64,000 nt of DNA from Larus michahellis (GCF_964199755.1 NC_133906.1:15411378-15475377), one strand, 5' to 3'; shown: positions 27,701-64,000, numbered from the stretch's first letter. The notes: a model not told the origin generated them from the sequence alone. Numbers and translations are program-made.

Positions 27701-30700
27701 TATCTGGGCAAAGTACTCCAATGTAAACTAGTTGGGACAGAGGCGACTTGTTATTCCTAAATTGCCTATTTCCTTGAACAATAAGGTCCTATAGAGACAG
27801 TAATGACAGTCCTGTGGGAATCCTGCTAAATGCTGTTGGCTTCGGACTGACGTTCGAAGGACAAATAAGCAACAGCAAAACGATAACCAGAGAATAATTT
27901 TTTTGGGGAAAAAAGTACTGCACATATGAATTTAGTGGGTAAAACCTCTGTCTGGAGAGTCTAGGATGTGGCTCATCCCACTGTCCCATTCCTGGATGCC
28001 CCTTGTTTCAAGGAAGAAGTGAGCAAAGTGGAGAAAAGGAAATCAAAAAGTTCATCTCTTGCCGAAGTAGTAGCTGTATCTCTTTACCAGCTTAGCACTT
28101 CTGGGCCATATATTCATGTAGGAACCCCAGTTGTACTTCTTTTTATGTGTATTGACTTAGTGGAGTGCAAACATGTTAAAAAGTTCACTTTCTCCTTTAT
28201 ACGAGTCTATAAAAAAGCTCTTAAAATGGAGTCATAGGGTTTCAATGAGACAAATGAATGATCAGCCGAGACCTAACAGTCCTTTCTGATGGATTAGGTG
28301 CTTTAGTGTGAGAAATTTTAAGATGCTAATCAGCCTGGAGAGTTTTCATGCCTCCAGCGCTGTGTAATGATACAGAATATTGTGATGTCTCCAAGTTATA
28401 ATGGAATTGGGGAGTAGGATGCAGTAATAAGTATCACTCATGATATTTGATTCCAGTTACAGCTACGTTTTCAAAAGTCTCTAGGCAGCAGAGATTTCTT
28501 ATGTATTTATGGGAATTTGAGTAAAACTAAACATATACACACTAGCTTGGAAACTTTTCTAACAGCTATTTGGACACAGTAATTTACAGAAATAATTGTA
28601 AACACATGCACGAGTAGATCAGTGTGTGTTTTCAGTGCCTGCTCTTAGGAGAAATAACACATTAACATATTTTCTGAATTTTGAAAATGCACTGCAAAAT
28701 TGCAGCTCAATAAACTTCACTTAATGTGTTCTAAATTGATGACACCAGTATGATACCAAGATGTTTTCCAGTTGGGATTTAGGAAGACATGACAGAAGTG
28801 TTCATAAGAGGACATTTCAGCACAAATTTTAACTCACACGGAGTTGATCAAAAATCAACTCTCCAGCAAGGAATGTGTCTGTTTACAAGACTTTGGAAGG
28901 GATCGATTCTGCCGCCGGAGCAGTAAAACCCACATTTGCTGCAACAGCTCAGAAGCAGGTTGCAGTTTGCCAGAAGGAATCATTTACTGTTACATTTTAT
29001 TTCTGTACATTTGGAAATTCTGAGCTATGCCCCGTCACTTATCATTTGCAGGCACGTAAGGGCTGTGTTTATATTCCATGTTGGTCACTAAGATCACAAG
29101 CATGATCAGATGATCAGTCACTGAGAAAGGACAGGAAAAAATCCCAGGATATTTCATCTGCATTTTTTTCTAGGAGTGGTATTATTTTGGGAGATAAAGA
29201 GCAAAACTGAAGTGTTTGAAAGCAATCCCCACGACAGCTCTCTTTCTGCAGGTTCACTGAGCACCAAAAGGATGCACCTGAGCTAGTGCTGGAGTTTGCT
29301 AAGGACACAGGCTGGAAATGGTTAACTAATAGCATGGGGCTGGGAAATCAGCATTCATCCCTGGCACAACCGCTCCAGGAATGGTGCCAGGAACCAGTAG
29401 CTGACAGCTTCACTAAAACCAACAGGACAACACTATTAAATGCCTGGGGTCTTAAATGGTGAGTAGTTTGTCAAGGTGACACACTTGTGGTCTTTATCGA
29501 AGTGCAAGCTGAGAGACATCTCTGTTACTTAGAGAAATGTGTAACCAATGGAGTTTGTGAGCGTTTATGTTGTCATTACAAGAACAAAATGTATTCTGCA
29601 TAATTACTAAGTTATATTCTGATAGGGATTCTAATTTAAGCCTGTTACATGCTCCAGCAAAGCAGAAAATCCCTTACTGAGCACCGTTAATAATGGAGCA
29701 TTAAGAATACACTGTTTTCTTTTCTTGCTTTATATACATCTATTTATTTTTAAAACAACTGGGTTTTGGTGCTTTCTAGGATTTCTCTCCCGAGTGCTGG
29801 AGAGATCTTTTCCCTGGAGCTGGCTAGAAGGGGGAATATCTCTAAAAGCCTTTCTCATAATGTTCCCTATGCCTTGCTGGGACCAGTCCTCTCCCTCCCA
29901 CTGCAGTCCAGAGCCGGGCCTGGGGCAGGGATTTAGGTGGAGTGAGGGGGTTTGTTAGCTCTAGGGAAAACACATGGCCCAGGAGCGGCTGATAATGTTC
30001 AGAGGCTTCTTTCCATAGGGATTACACTGAACTTTCGTGTGGAGAAACTCAGGATATGATGCCAGAGGACTAAAATACCTTTCATTTCCTCCCAGCAGTC
30101 TAATAAGAGTAGAGTCCAGTGAAGTGGGCATGTCCTCAGGGATGTCTCAAGCATGGACTCCCAGTTCTGCAGTGATGGTGGGGCTGTCCTGGCAGTCCTC
30201 CTTGGGGGCTGAAAGGACTTTTCAGGCTGTGCTGATGTGTGGGGTCCCTGCAGCTGATGTTGAGCAGCTGCTTGAGGGCTCCTCCTGCAATATCTGATGG
30301 CTTCAGCCACCAGAGCTTGTGGAGTGCTGGGCTGCAGATCCAGCCCTGCCCTCTCCAAACCCAGGTGGTAAAGGTGTAACCTCGTTGTGTAAGGGCTTGT
30401 GATGAGTTTGGGAAACAGAAAACAATGCTCTTTGAAATAAAAAGGGAAGGAGAGGACAGTGAACCCCACAAAAGGAAATAGTTGAGAAGGAAGGCAGGAG
30501 GAAGGGCAGATGGGGTAACTCCTGGCAATAAAGCCTTCCTAAAAACAACCCCACACCCTGGGCCGCTTCTTCCGCTACTTGTGCACAACACTGGCAGAGC
30601 AAGCAGCCAATGATAACAAAAAAAGACGGCCACTATCAATCAGGTTTTGCTTGTTGAGCCACTGGGAATTTGTATCTGGTAAGGTTGTGGAACTGCTCCT

Positions 30701-30866
30701 CCATTTAGTGCGGTGTCTATCTGCAACAGCGTGGTCAGAGAGCTAAGAGGGGAGCAATCCAAGGAACCTGGCTTCCTACGGGGATTCGTGTACTGCAGAG
30801 TCCTGTGGTCGGAGGGTGGTTTAGCAGGCTAACCCCTGCCTGCTCCACTTCATGCAGTTTGCTGCT

Positions 30867-30944
30867 AGGATCCATGGATGTGTCTCTCCATGCCACGGGG
30901 AATGAAGGATCCATGGATGTGTCTCTCCGTGTTAGGGGAAATGA
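30867..30944. repeat. Tandem duplication, two 39-bp units
   Basis: Units 30867-30905 and 30906-30944 both start AGGATCCATGGATGTGTCTC and differ at a handful of positions near their 3' halves (CATGCCACGGGGAATGA versus CGTGTTAGGGGAAATGA). The unit is a multiple of three bases, but no credible reading frame accompanies it. Confidence 0.9.
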
Positions 30945-32460
30945 GCTTTTGTCTCCAGTTACGTTAAGGCACAGCAGTACATTAAGCAGTGGAAAAAGAA
31001 GGCAGAAACAAACCCTTTCCTGGGCTGGGCCCTTGCTGAACTATTAAATGTAACATTAGCATTACGTGGCTTTATTATGGACACGTGCACGCTTGGATTT
31101 AAAGGCCAGCGGCTAGACTGAGCAAACATTTAGTGTGGACAGGAGGAGGGAAAACATCTATTTTCTTGTGCCACTACAAAGGATGACTAATTACCCCAGG
31201 AGCAGCTGCAGCGCACTTGAAACCATAGAAGACCAGCTGATTCCCACCAGCTTCCCCAGCCAACTGGCAGCACCCGAGACCTGCCAGGTAAAAACCAGGC
31301 TCTGCTTTGTCCAACTCATTAGAGCTCCACTTGGAGAGAAGTGAGCAAGGAACGAGCTTTGCTTCACTGCTTAAAGAGCTACTCAAAAAGAAAAAAGAAA
31401 AATACCTGGAAGAAATATTTCAGTCCAAAGTAATATTTACTTGGGTGCTTAAAACTTTGTAAAATGCCCCGAAGGTCACAAGCCATTCATCCTGCTGTGT
31501 ATTTCTCTTTAAGAAGGTGCTTGTAAGTACTACTGGAACACATGTGTGATGAAGGGTTGCCATGGCAAACAGGTTTTGGCACTATTTAAGACAGAGTTTT
31601 ATTGCGCAGCAGAATAAATAAGCATGTTAAAGCCACATACAGTAACTTGTTGGCACATACATTAATGCTCCCAAGGGCTGCAATAACTTAAGCACCCTCC
31701 CTTTAAACATTTTTCAGCGTTTTTTCTTTTTTATTGACTACATGCATTTAGTATTAGGGCTAGGAATGTCCCATTTCCACCCCCTTTTGAAGTGAGTAAT
31801 TGAGGCAAAAAAGGAGGACTGTCTAATAAATCATAAAGGGGCATTGTGCGCAGACAAGAGGGGCAATTTTCCCTTCCCTGACATACGTGAGGATAAGCCA
31901 GCATGAGTCCTGGCTGTGTACTAAATCCCCACTCGCTCCCTCCAGACATAGGAGTAGATCGGCGTGTTTATATTTCTGATGGAGCCGGAATAATCAGGAA
32001 TAGTTTCACACCATTTTCTGCAGTTTCTCTTTCGCTCTTTTGTGCCAAGCCAGTCTTCTACCACTCCGCAGCAGTGAGTAGTTACTTTAGCTTTGGTCGT
32101 TTTATGAACCACCTGTTCTTTTCCCAGTTTGGCTCCCAGTTCACACCAGTGAGTCCCGTCAGGTCTGGAAACACTGCCAGCTTCGAGGAAGTGCTGCTGC
32201 AGGGAGGCAAGAGGCAAATCTGTGCCTGTGAGAGGGCTCAGGTTTGTGGTGCTCTTAAAGGTGAACATAAATTACACTTTATAATGAAAGCTCTGGTTTA
32301 AGAAGAGTTATTAGTGTATTAGGCTGGGCTTTATGAGCTCCGAGGTTTCTGAGCCGTGTGGGAGGTGTGACGCTGGCTCCCTCTTCTGTGGGAAGCAGTA
32401 ACTTTTCTGATTTGGAGAATTTTGAAGCTGCCAAAAGCCACAAAACCTCCCCCATCCCCT

Positions 32461-32620
32461 CCCACCTGGGAGACATAATAACACAATTAGTGCAGACGTG
32501 ACCAGATAACACCCAGCTGCAAGGCGTTATCTCCTCCCCCGGGGAGCGAAGGGTGGCTGAGACATTCAGCTGGAGCTGGCAGGAATTTTGTTAAAAACTG
32601 GGCAATTGGCGAGTGCGATG
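32461..32620. promoter_or_regulatory. Candidate enhancer-like segment with GATA / E-box / GATA arrangement
   Basis: AGATAA at 32504-32509, CAGCTG at 32514-32519 and TTATCT at 32527-32532 place two inverted GATA motifs around an E-box. The surrounding sequence is repeat-free and mixed in base composition (ACACAATTAGTGCAGACGTG, GGGCAATTGGCGAGTGCGAT). GATA plus E-box composites are bound by GATA/TAL-type complexes in known enhancers, although those prefer a fixed 8-10 bp GATA to E-box spacing, which this does not match exactly. Function is inferred. Confidence 0.35.
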
Positions 32621-32946
32621 GACCTAATTCTCTTTGTTTATCGGTCAGTAAGGAAATTACTGGGGGAGAGCGACAGAAAGTGCATCTCGCCCTAAAAGAT
32701 GACTGCAGTCAGTGCTGGCTCCCATTATACTCAGAAGAAAAATCCATTTTACATATTCCCTGTGGTTTTAGGATGCAAGCTGTAAGGTATTTTACTCTTC
32801 GGGCCTCTTTCGCCTTTTGCCCCATTGCCAAGACGACCCCACGGCCTCCAGCAAGGCTTGGGGAGATCATCGGAGCCGCTTCTCGCTCCTAAACTTTGCT
32901 GTACACTCAGCTATTGCTGAAGTGTGCCCAAGCCTCACGAAACGGC

Positions 32947-32958
32947 GGGGGGGGGGGG
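32947..32958 (+). repeat. G12 homopolymer
   Basis: Twelve G in a row. Similar plus-strand runs occur at 23323-23333 (G11), 36164-36175 (G12) and 60913-60922 (G10). Confidence 0.95.
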
Positions 32959-33419
32959 AAGAGTTGATTATTTTATGAAACATACATTGTAATATCGCAT
33001 ACTGATAGGTTCATTATGAATTACAATTTGCTGAATAAGAGAATTCACGAGGGAGGGATCGTGCATGGAGAGAAAAGAAAGAAAAAAGGAGGGAGGCGGT
33101 TTTTATGCCTATAAAGGTGTCTCCTGGGCATAACCGGAGTTGAAGACCTACATTTCGTTCTAGCTGTTTGGATTTGCTTGCAATTAAAGCCTAGTGGAGC
33201 TGTCAGGGGCTGTTGACAAATATATTATAACCAACTTAGGTTAAGCGAAAGTTACTTAAAATTAATCCATCCCTGCACAATGCTCCCATTTCACTTCAGA
33301 AGAATGTGCCAGGAGGAATAAGTACAATCCTGACCGTGTTCCGAGAACCTCCTCAAGGTGGAAATTTGCAAATAGGGCTACTGTAGTATGTAATGAGAAG
33401 CTGCAGGGCTCTCAATTAT

Positions 33420-33620
33420 CCCACATAGTCTGTCTCTTTGCAACTTGACTGACAGCTAATTATGCCGGTGCCATTTTTTTGGCAGTGGAATTTAATCTCC
33501 CAGATGGAAAGCAAATCAATCTGCCCATCGCCGCAGCTGAGGCATACTTTGCCTCAACTTTAATTTATTCTCCTAAGCCTAAGAAGGCTAGTCATTTCAA
33601 GGTACAAAAATATCAAGTTT
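33420..33620. promoter_or_regulatory. Candidate conserved noncoding element with homeodomain-type motifs
   Basis: TGACAG (33450-33455, MEIS/TGIF type) is directly followed by CTAATTA (33456-33462, homeodomain type). An inverted TGCCA/TGGCA pair follows at 33469-33484, then a CAGATG E-box (33501-33506) and GCAAAT (33511-33516, POU half site). No repeat or gene is visible. This density of developmental motifs in low-repeat DNA suggests a regulatory element, but conservation cannot be measured here. Confidence 0.35.
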
Positions 33621-36600
33621 CTTCCGTTAACCAGGCTGGTGAAAAAAAGTGTGGAAGAGTTGGGATTTCGTAGGCTACGCTGCGAAATGTTGTCACTCCT
33701 CCTTTTGTATTAGGAAACAGCAGCATCATCTCCCATTGATTCCTGGTGGTGGAATCTGACAAGGAAGAAGCATTTATGAGCGGGTTGCTAGTGATAATGG
33801 TTAAACATGAGTTGTGGAGGCATTAAGTAGGATTCTATGGAGGAATGAACTAAATCTCTGAAGAACTCAACACAAAAAGGAATCGGTGGCAATTTTCAAG
33901 CGCTTTAGCCAGCGAGCAATAGCCCCGTTCCCATCGGGTTTCACGCCAGGGATAGAAATACAATCCTCCTACTTACCTGCACTCTTCAGGCCTATCAATT
34001 ATGCTGCTCCCTCTGAGTTGCTGTTACGAATTTAGGTATTCCTGTCCTCTGTAAAACCATCGGAGAGCGGAGTGTGAGTAGTTACCACAGGCTGCAGCCC
34101 TCATCTTCAAGTACCCGGGCACCTGCAGCGCCTCTCAATGCTATCTTTCAGGCTGGAAACCCCAATTTTAGCTAGGATCGAAGGGAAGGGAGCCCACAAA
34201 AACTTGGTGTTAATGAATGCTGGAAAATCAGAGCCTTATTTTTCTGCAAACACTTGCCTGTTTGGCTAACGCCGTTTCAGCCTGTGTGTGGTACCTATGT
34301 CTTGTGTGTGGTGTTACTTTCCCTTTTGGGGTACTCTCTCTGAATTCTCAACCTCTCAGTTATTGGATGTATGTACTCTGTTTTTTAGACAGTTTACAAA
34401 TAGAAAGGTTCCTGATTCCCCTTTTTACCAAAAAAAGCATTTCTAAAAGTGCTTTGCTGACACCTAATGAGTCTGATTCCTGCCTTTCTCACACTTCTAC
34501 GAAACCACAGCCGTTTTACTGACTCTTCCTTCGTACATTTGCAGGCTGAAGGATTACAAGCTCTCCTATCTAGCTATTAGTACCTATCTTTTTATATTTT
34601 CATATTATGCTTATAAGGATGTTGATGCTGCTCCTAATGAGCCCTTGGGTGACATTTTATAATTATGATGAAATCCCGTACATGGAAGCATTTGTTCCTG
34701 ACGAGTCTCTGGGAGAACCGATGTTCTGAGGTGTCCCACCAGTGCATTCATTCCCACACTGCGTGTCGTATTTCTGCAGTGGGACAGTTGAGAGGGAGCC
34801 TATGCGATGCCCTCTCGATTTGTGGAGAGGAGAGAGAGCATTCAGTGGATGATCAGAGTGCTAATTAATCTAGTCTGTGGGAAGAACGATCAATACCTGG
34901 GGAAAAACAGCGCAAGGAGCAACCGAACATGGGCTTGGCAAGTAACATCCTGGGTGTCTCGTTGCTGAGTTTTGAGGTTATGATGCCACTTAAAGGTGCT
35001 AGCTGCAGGCAGTTCTTTGAAAATGTACATGTAGCAAATGGAAATCCAACATAATCTGGAAATAACTTGCTAAATGGAGCATTATGAGGCACCCCACCAT
35101 TCTCACCACGTGTCAGACCTCTCCTTGTAAAGCTCTGTAAACGTTGGCGTGTCCTGATGGCCAGAAAATGGGACCTCTTCCAGTGCAACCTCGCCGGCAG
35201 GGCTGCCTCCCCCAGGGGCTGAGTTTCGGAGCACAGTTGTACCAGTGCAGTGTGGGGATGGACACCACCTTCAGGCAGGGACGTGGGGCAGCCAGGGAGG
35301 GTCTCGGACTCTTTAGGTGGAGGCGATGGTTTGAACTCAGAACCCGCCGGCAATTAGCGCTGTGCATAAGGTAACGAATTCCGCTAACGGGGAGGGACCA
35401 GCTTCAGTACACAGGCAGCTGCATTACTGGTCAGTTTCCAGATGGTTTGAGATTTATTACCCTAAAATTACATTGTTATTTAAAATAAACTACTTTTTTT
35501 AAATAGGCTCAAGAAATTAGAATAATTATTTGTTCTTAATTATCCTAGAAGTTTAAATGCTGATGATGAAATGTACAGTGGAAGAGCTAAGACCTCTGCG
35601 CCAAACGCGAGGACTGCAGTGCCATCCTGCCTATCGCTTGTCTGAAAGCGGGGGACAACAGTGTCCCCAGGCTGCACACGGGGATCAGAATGGGGAAAAG
35701 CTGCACCATATTTCTGTATTTCCCTCCTGGGTTGGTCCTTGCTCAGCCACCTTACTTTGACTGATGCCCCAATCTCTGCTGCAGGGTGATGAACCTCTGC
35801 CTTTGCCAAAACGCTAAATCCAAACTTCCAAAAAGTTGCTATCCATACAGGAGCTGAAGAAATGCAGCAGGATTTGTGCTTGAATCTTAAATTCCTTGTG
35901 GAGCACGGAGGGCTGATTTCAGCGGAATGTAACGTGAGACTGAAAGTCTAACCTGTCCGTCAGCGCATCCACCATCCAGAAGACGCATCCGCATTGCTGT
36001 GAGCACGTAATCTGCGCTTCCCAAATTGTCTTAGAAAAGTAAAGTTTGTACAAATGTTGTTCATTGCTTCCATTATTCAGGATTTAAAAAAATGGATTTC
36101 AGGAAACAAGGATTCAAAAAGGCAGACGAGCTACAGCGTGGTTATGAACTCTTCTTGTTTGGCGGGGGGGGGGGGAATGAGCCTAAACTTGCATTTTTGC
36201 CTCCTTCCTCTCCGGGGCACAGTAACGCTTCTGTCACCAGCTAATTGCAGCGACAGCCCAGCCTGGCGATGCCACCAGGAATGTGGCAGGATGATTGTAC
36301 CCGCTCAACAGATCGAACGGGCTGACAACTCAGATGAGGAAAGCTTTGGGTGATCGGCTGGAAAAATCTGAGGGAACTTCTAAAGCTCCAGAATTTGGTG
36401 CACCCCAAGGACAGTGTTATAATGAATTTCCTACTGTGGAAAAAGTCAGTTGACTAGAAGGAGAAAAGGAGTGGAGAGCAGGACTTGAAACAGTGAAATA
36501 CTTGAAAATGCTGTTGGCCACAAAACGCTTTTAACCCTTGAAAGTATTGAGAGAGTTGAAGAGACAATGTCTATTTTAACCAGTGTTTGCAGATAAGACG

Positions 36601-39430
36601 GACGTACCAATAAGAGAACCAGCTGTAAAGGCACTTTCACTGAGATTTTTCCATACGTGGCCTTCCTCAAAATGTGATTAATATTTTATTTTTTGCAAAT
36701 GGAGCTTGCGCATTTAGCTATAAATCCTAGGGAGAATCCCAAAGTAACATTGTCCTGACCGCAGTGCACATACTAGCAGGGATTTCGTCTCCTTTTTTTT
36801 TTCTTGTTATGTGTGTAACCTGATATGGTACTTTTTAGGTTCCTGAATATCTGCCATAATCTCCTCATGCTGTCCCATGTGGCCGAGTTCAAGCTTGTTC
36901 TGGGATCTCTGGCTTTCCCGACAGAGCCCACTGGATTGCGGGACCTTGGCGCGGTGTTCGTCAGGCTGCGGGAGAGGAGGGTGAGCACAGCTGAGCACCG
37001 GGGCCATGGCACTCCTCCTCCTGGCAGAGCCACCCGGCTACCGGTGCGGTGGGGACCAGCCGGGTGGTGGCTCAAGGCCACTTGCGGAACAGGCTGGGTC
37101 AACGCAACAGACTCAGGGTATTTTCTGAACACACAGAGGGCTTACGGGCTCTTGAATGAATGCCAGGAAGGAAGAAGATGTTCTGGCTTTTGTACAGGAG
37201 AATACAGTGACGCCTCCACGACACCAGCTTCAAAGCTGCAAATGCGTTAACACAGGAGCAAAACACAGTCCGTGGTTGTGAGTTAGAATGAGAAGAGACT
37301 TTCTGAAAGCTCTTGGGCTGCGGCCCTGCCTGCCAGGGGAAGCACAGCACAGACCTTGTTCCAGGCAATGTAAAAAGTCCCCAATAACTGGTTTTGGTGA
37401 CACTGGGACATGGTGCCGAGAGGTCAGCAGGCGGGAGCTGATCATGGCCCTGTTTTTTGCAAAAGGATCTGAAGCCGAACAAAGCAAAGGGCACATGGAA
37501 TAAGGGGAGCTGCTCACGGAGCCAGTGGCTGAACATGCAGATGGGACTTGAGGCCAGAAGCAGCAAGTCCATGGGATCGATTTATTAAACGCCATTGGAG
37601 GCTGTACTTTTAACTACTTTGAAAATACCTGCGGGGACACACTTCGGTTCTGTTGCTGACATTAAAACTTTGTGGCTTTAACAAAGTGAGATTTTTATAC
37701 AGTATAGTAAATTGTACAGTGCAAGGAGATCCAGAAGCTGTAACTGCACACTCATTTTGATGTGGATGTTCCTTCTGTGTGTAAAAATCCCCTTCTGTGC
37801 TGAAAAAATTAGGGCCCTTCTCACCTCAGGTACCCGCTCAGCCCTGCTGCGTCTTATTTTTCAATCCTTTTAGTGACACCTAGTGAAACTAGTGGAAAGC
37901 GCAGTTTCAGTTTATAAGAATCAATGCAACTGCAGTAACACACACTTCACAATTAAATGCTAAAAAGTACTGCACCTTATTTCATTTATTGCCACCTGAA
38001 CTGCTGCCTTTGAAGAATGATACCAGATGCATTTTGGACAGTTAAAAATTTTAAGTTTGAGCCCATCGTATGGCCAAACACCTTAAAATTTATTTACTCT
38101 TTCCTCCTTTTGTGTATGTGTTTAGAATAACAGTTATTTAAAATTTTGTCTTCTGCTGTTGTTCCTCTACATAGTCCACTGGAAAGCTGTAAGTACCTGG
38201 ATGTCTACACAAAAAAAAACCCCGCTCTTGCAGGAGCTTAAACTACACATTTTTAACATTTGCTATTCCTGAGCTTACTGAAAAGTCAGTCAGATTTGGT
38301 CCCCTCGCTGCCCTGGATCAATCCAGAGCGGATGTGAAGTGCTCTTTCATTGGCAAATGAAGTTTTCAACAGAGATGGAAAACGTATGCCTGCTATCTAG
38401 AAAGTAGGCGAAAGACTTCAAAGGAAGAGCTTCCTCTTTTCGGAGCGAGCATTCACATGCGATCGCTTTTGAACGTGTAACCTCTTCTTTCTCAAAGTAC
38501 AAAAAAACAAGTGGCTTCCGTAAAGGTTTATGTTGCTATGGATTTCAGCTGTGCAAATGATATGGCAACCAATACAAACCGGGCTCATAAATATTTGGAA
38601 AAAAAACCACAAAATGGCTTCAAACAGGCCAATATTAAATGACTGGAACTAGTTCAAAAACTCCTGGGCCTTGCTTGATCTAAAAGGCTTCAACCTCCCA
38701 AACTAAACAGCCAATTAAGTCAGATTCTGAACAGGAGGATCTGAAGCACCAACTGGAAAGTCTGAACGCTCACCAGAAAACGCTCTGACGGCGAGTGTCG
38801 CCAGGCACGCACCCAGCCAGCCAGCGCAGGTCCGAGGCCCAGCATCTCCAAAGGCGTTTCCAGGCCACTGGTTCAGATCTGGTGTTTTATCACCCCTCTC
38901 ATAGCTACCTTTTCTGGATTTAGAAAACAAAGGCTTAAAGGAAAAATTAATTCAAGTACACCAACAGCAACAGTTCAAACATTTTACTAAATCAATTCAC
39001 ACGATTTCAAAATTGTAAATATAATTAAGGACAACAGGGTTTCTGTATTTTTTCTTCCAGATTTATCATTAAGACAATAAACAAACACAAATTAGGTTTA
39101 TAGCATCTGTTCTTTTAAAAAATGAAAGGAACGCCACTCGATGTATTGATAAAGCACCACAACACAGTTACAAAATAGGGTTGGCCTGTTTCTTTCACAA
39201 GTAAAAGACTACGTACTCCTAACGGCTTTCTGCTTCGATCCATACTTCATTAAAATAAAACTATAAAATCTCCTAGATTACACTAAGTTCAGACGATGCC
39301 TGGTATACAGTGCATTAACAGCAGTAATGCCAACTATCAGTGCCAACATAAAACATCGTAGAAAGTAAAAATGAAAACAAACAAAAAACCCCAAAACAAA
39401 ACAAGAAAAAAAAACAACAAAACCCCCACC

Positions 39431-39545
39431 TTTATTCCCCTAGATGAGCAAAATTTAAAATAAGGGATGCTCTGCTTCACAAGGAGTTAAGGATTTGGGG
39501 AGGACGATGGGCAGAAGAAGGGGCTGGTACTGTCGCTTTCTAGGC
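39431..39545 (-). terminator. MACROH2A1: MACROH2A1 3' UTR with proximal poly(A) signal
   Basis: Downstream of the TAA the minus strand has AATAAA at 39431-39436, about 110 nt past the stop. A long G/U- and U-rich tract follows within 10-60 nt (plus-strand A/C-rich bases 39361-39430), which is the expected downstream element. This makes a good cleavage site near 39410. I see no other canonical AATAAA on the minus strand in the next 500 bases, although longer transcripts ending further left cannot be excluded. Confidence 0.6.

Positions 39546-64000
<24,455 letters not shown>

Larger units (their letters stand above)
16001..30800. other. Intergenic sequence with scattered old repeat remnants
   Basis: No gene recognised. 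A short CpG-enriched patch lies at about 16440-16590, with an AP-1 type TGACTCA at 16540-16546. Two MIR-like fragments (22250 and 24680), a hairpin-capable inverted repeat and a G11 run are the only distinctive features. Frames such as 30136-30639 (minus) and 19312-19704 (plus) show no domain signature. Confidence 0.55.
30945..39360. other. MACROH2A1 3' flank, repeat-poor, enhancer-like in part
   Basis: No coding gene recognised. The segment 31.0-34.2 kb is richest in developmental-type motifs (see the two candidate elements). A CpG-enriched patch with about a dozen CpGs lies at 36930-37090 inside frames open on both strands, but neither encodes a recognisable domain. By synteny in mammals this side faces PITX1. 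Confidence 0.5.

Noticed and set aside
30136-30639. 167-codon minus-strand frame overlapping a 156-codon frame
   Set aside because: Composition is that of random moderately GC-rich DNA; no motif, signal peptide or homologous family recognised.
34865-35353. 162-codon minus-strand open frame
   Set aside because: No recognisable domain; overlapping frames are equally open, which fits local base composition.
36825-37572. Open frames of 119-157 codons on both strands around the CpG patch
   Set aside because: Openness follows from high GC; neither strand gives a recognisable protein.
1-39360. Presence of NEUROG1, TIFAB, CXCL14 or PITX1 coding exons
   Set aside because: I looked for bHLH, FHA, chemokine and homeodomain signatures in the open frames and found none. 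Short exons could still be missed.

Overview
This is a vertebrate nuclear genome window, most likely from a bird. Two observations place it. The minus strand carries eight exon-sized blocks with canonical GT/AG borders that encode the C-terminal three quarters of the core histone variant macroH2A1 (MACROH2A1, formerly H2AFY). One intron also contains a clear 3' end of a CR1 LINE, ending in an ATTCTGTG-type tail, which is typical of birds. There are no bacterial features, operons, CRISPR arrays or recognisable viral genes.

Right half (about 39.4 to 64 kb, minus strand): MACROH2A1 enters from the right edge inside the histone-fold coding exon. It continues through the lysine-rich linker exon (62243-62440), the linker/macro-domain junction exon (59705-59815), and a mutually exclusive pair. 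The pair is the macroH2A1.2-type exon (53038-53137, 100 nt) followed by the macroH2A1.1-type exon (51444-51534, 91 nt). Three shared macro-domain exons follow (47564-47653, 44260-44434, 39546-39711), ending in TAA. The joined reading frame with the 1.2 exon ends at residue 372 by human numbering, and with the 1.1 exon at 369. An AATAAA followed by a U/GU-rich tract lies about 110 nt past the stop. The first coding exons and the promoter are outside the window. Known ADP-ribose contacts of the 1.1 isoform (Asp203, Gly224, Gly314, Phe348) are all encoded. A UGCAUG (RBFOX-type) motif sits 39 nt past the 1.1 exon donor, and an ACUAAC (QKI-type) motif sits 25 nt past the 1.2 exon donor.

Left half (1 to about 39.4 kb): no protein-coding gene is recognisable. 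It is mostly AT-rich single-copy sequence with a few old repeat fragments, short tandem duplications, palindromes and G-rich tracts. In mammals the 3' side of this gene faces PITX1 across a gene desert holding hindlimb enhancers, so this half is probably the PITX1-facing flank. Two stretches look most like regulatory DNA: about 32.46-32.62 kb, with an inverted GATA / E-box / GATA arrangement, and about 33.42-33.62 kb, with an adjacent TGACAG and CTAATTA, an E-box and a POU-like half site. Nothing in the window looks like an undescribed gene system. The most interesting content is the compact splicing switch and the noncoding flank.
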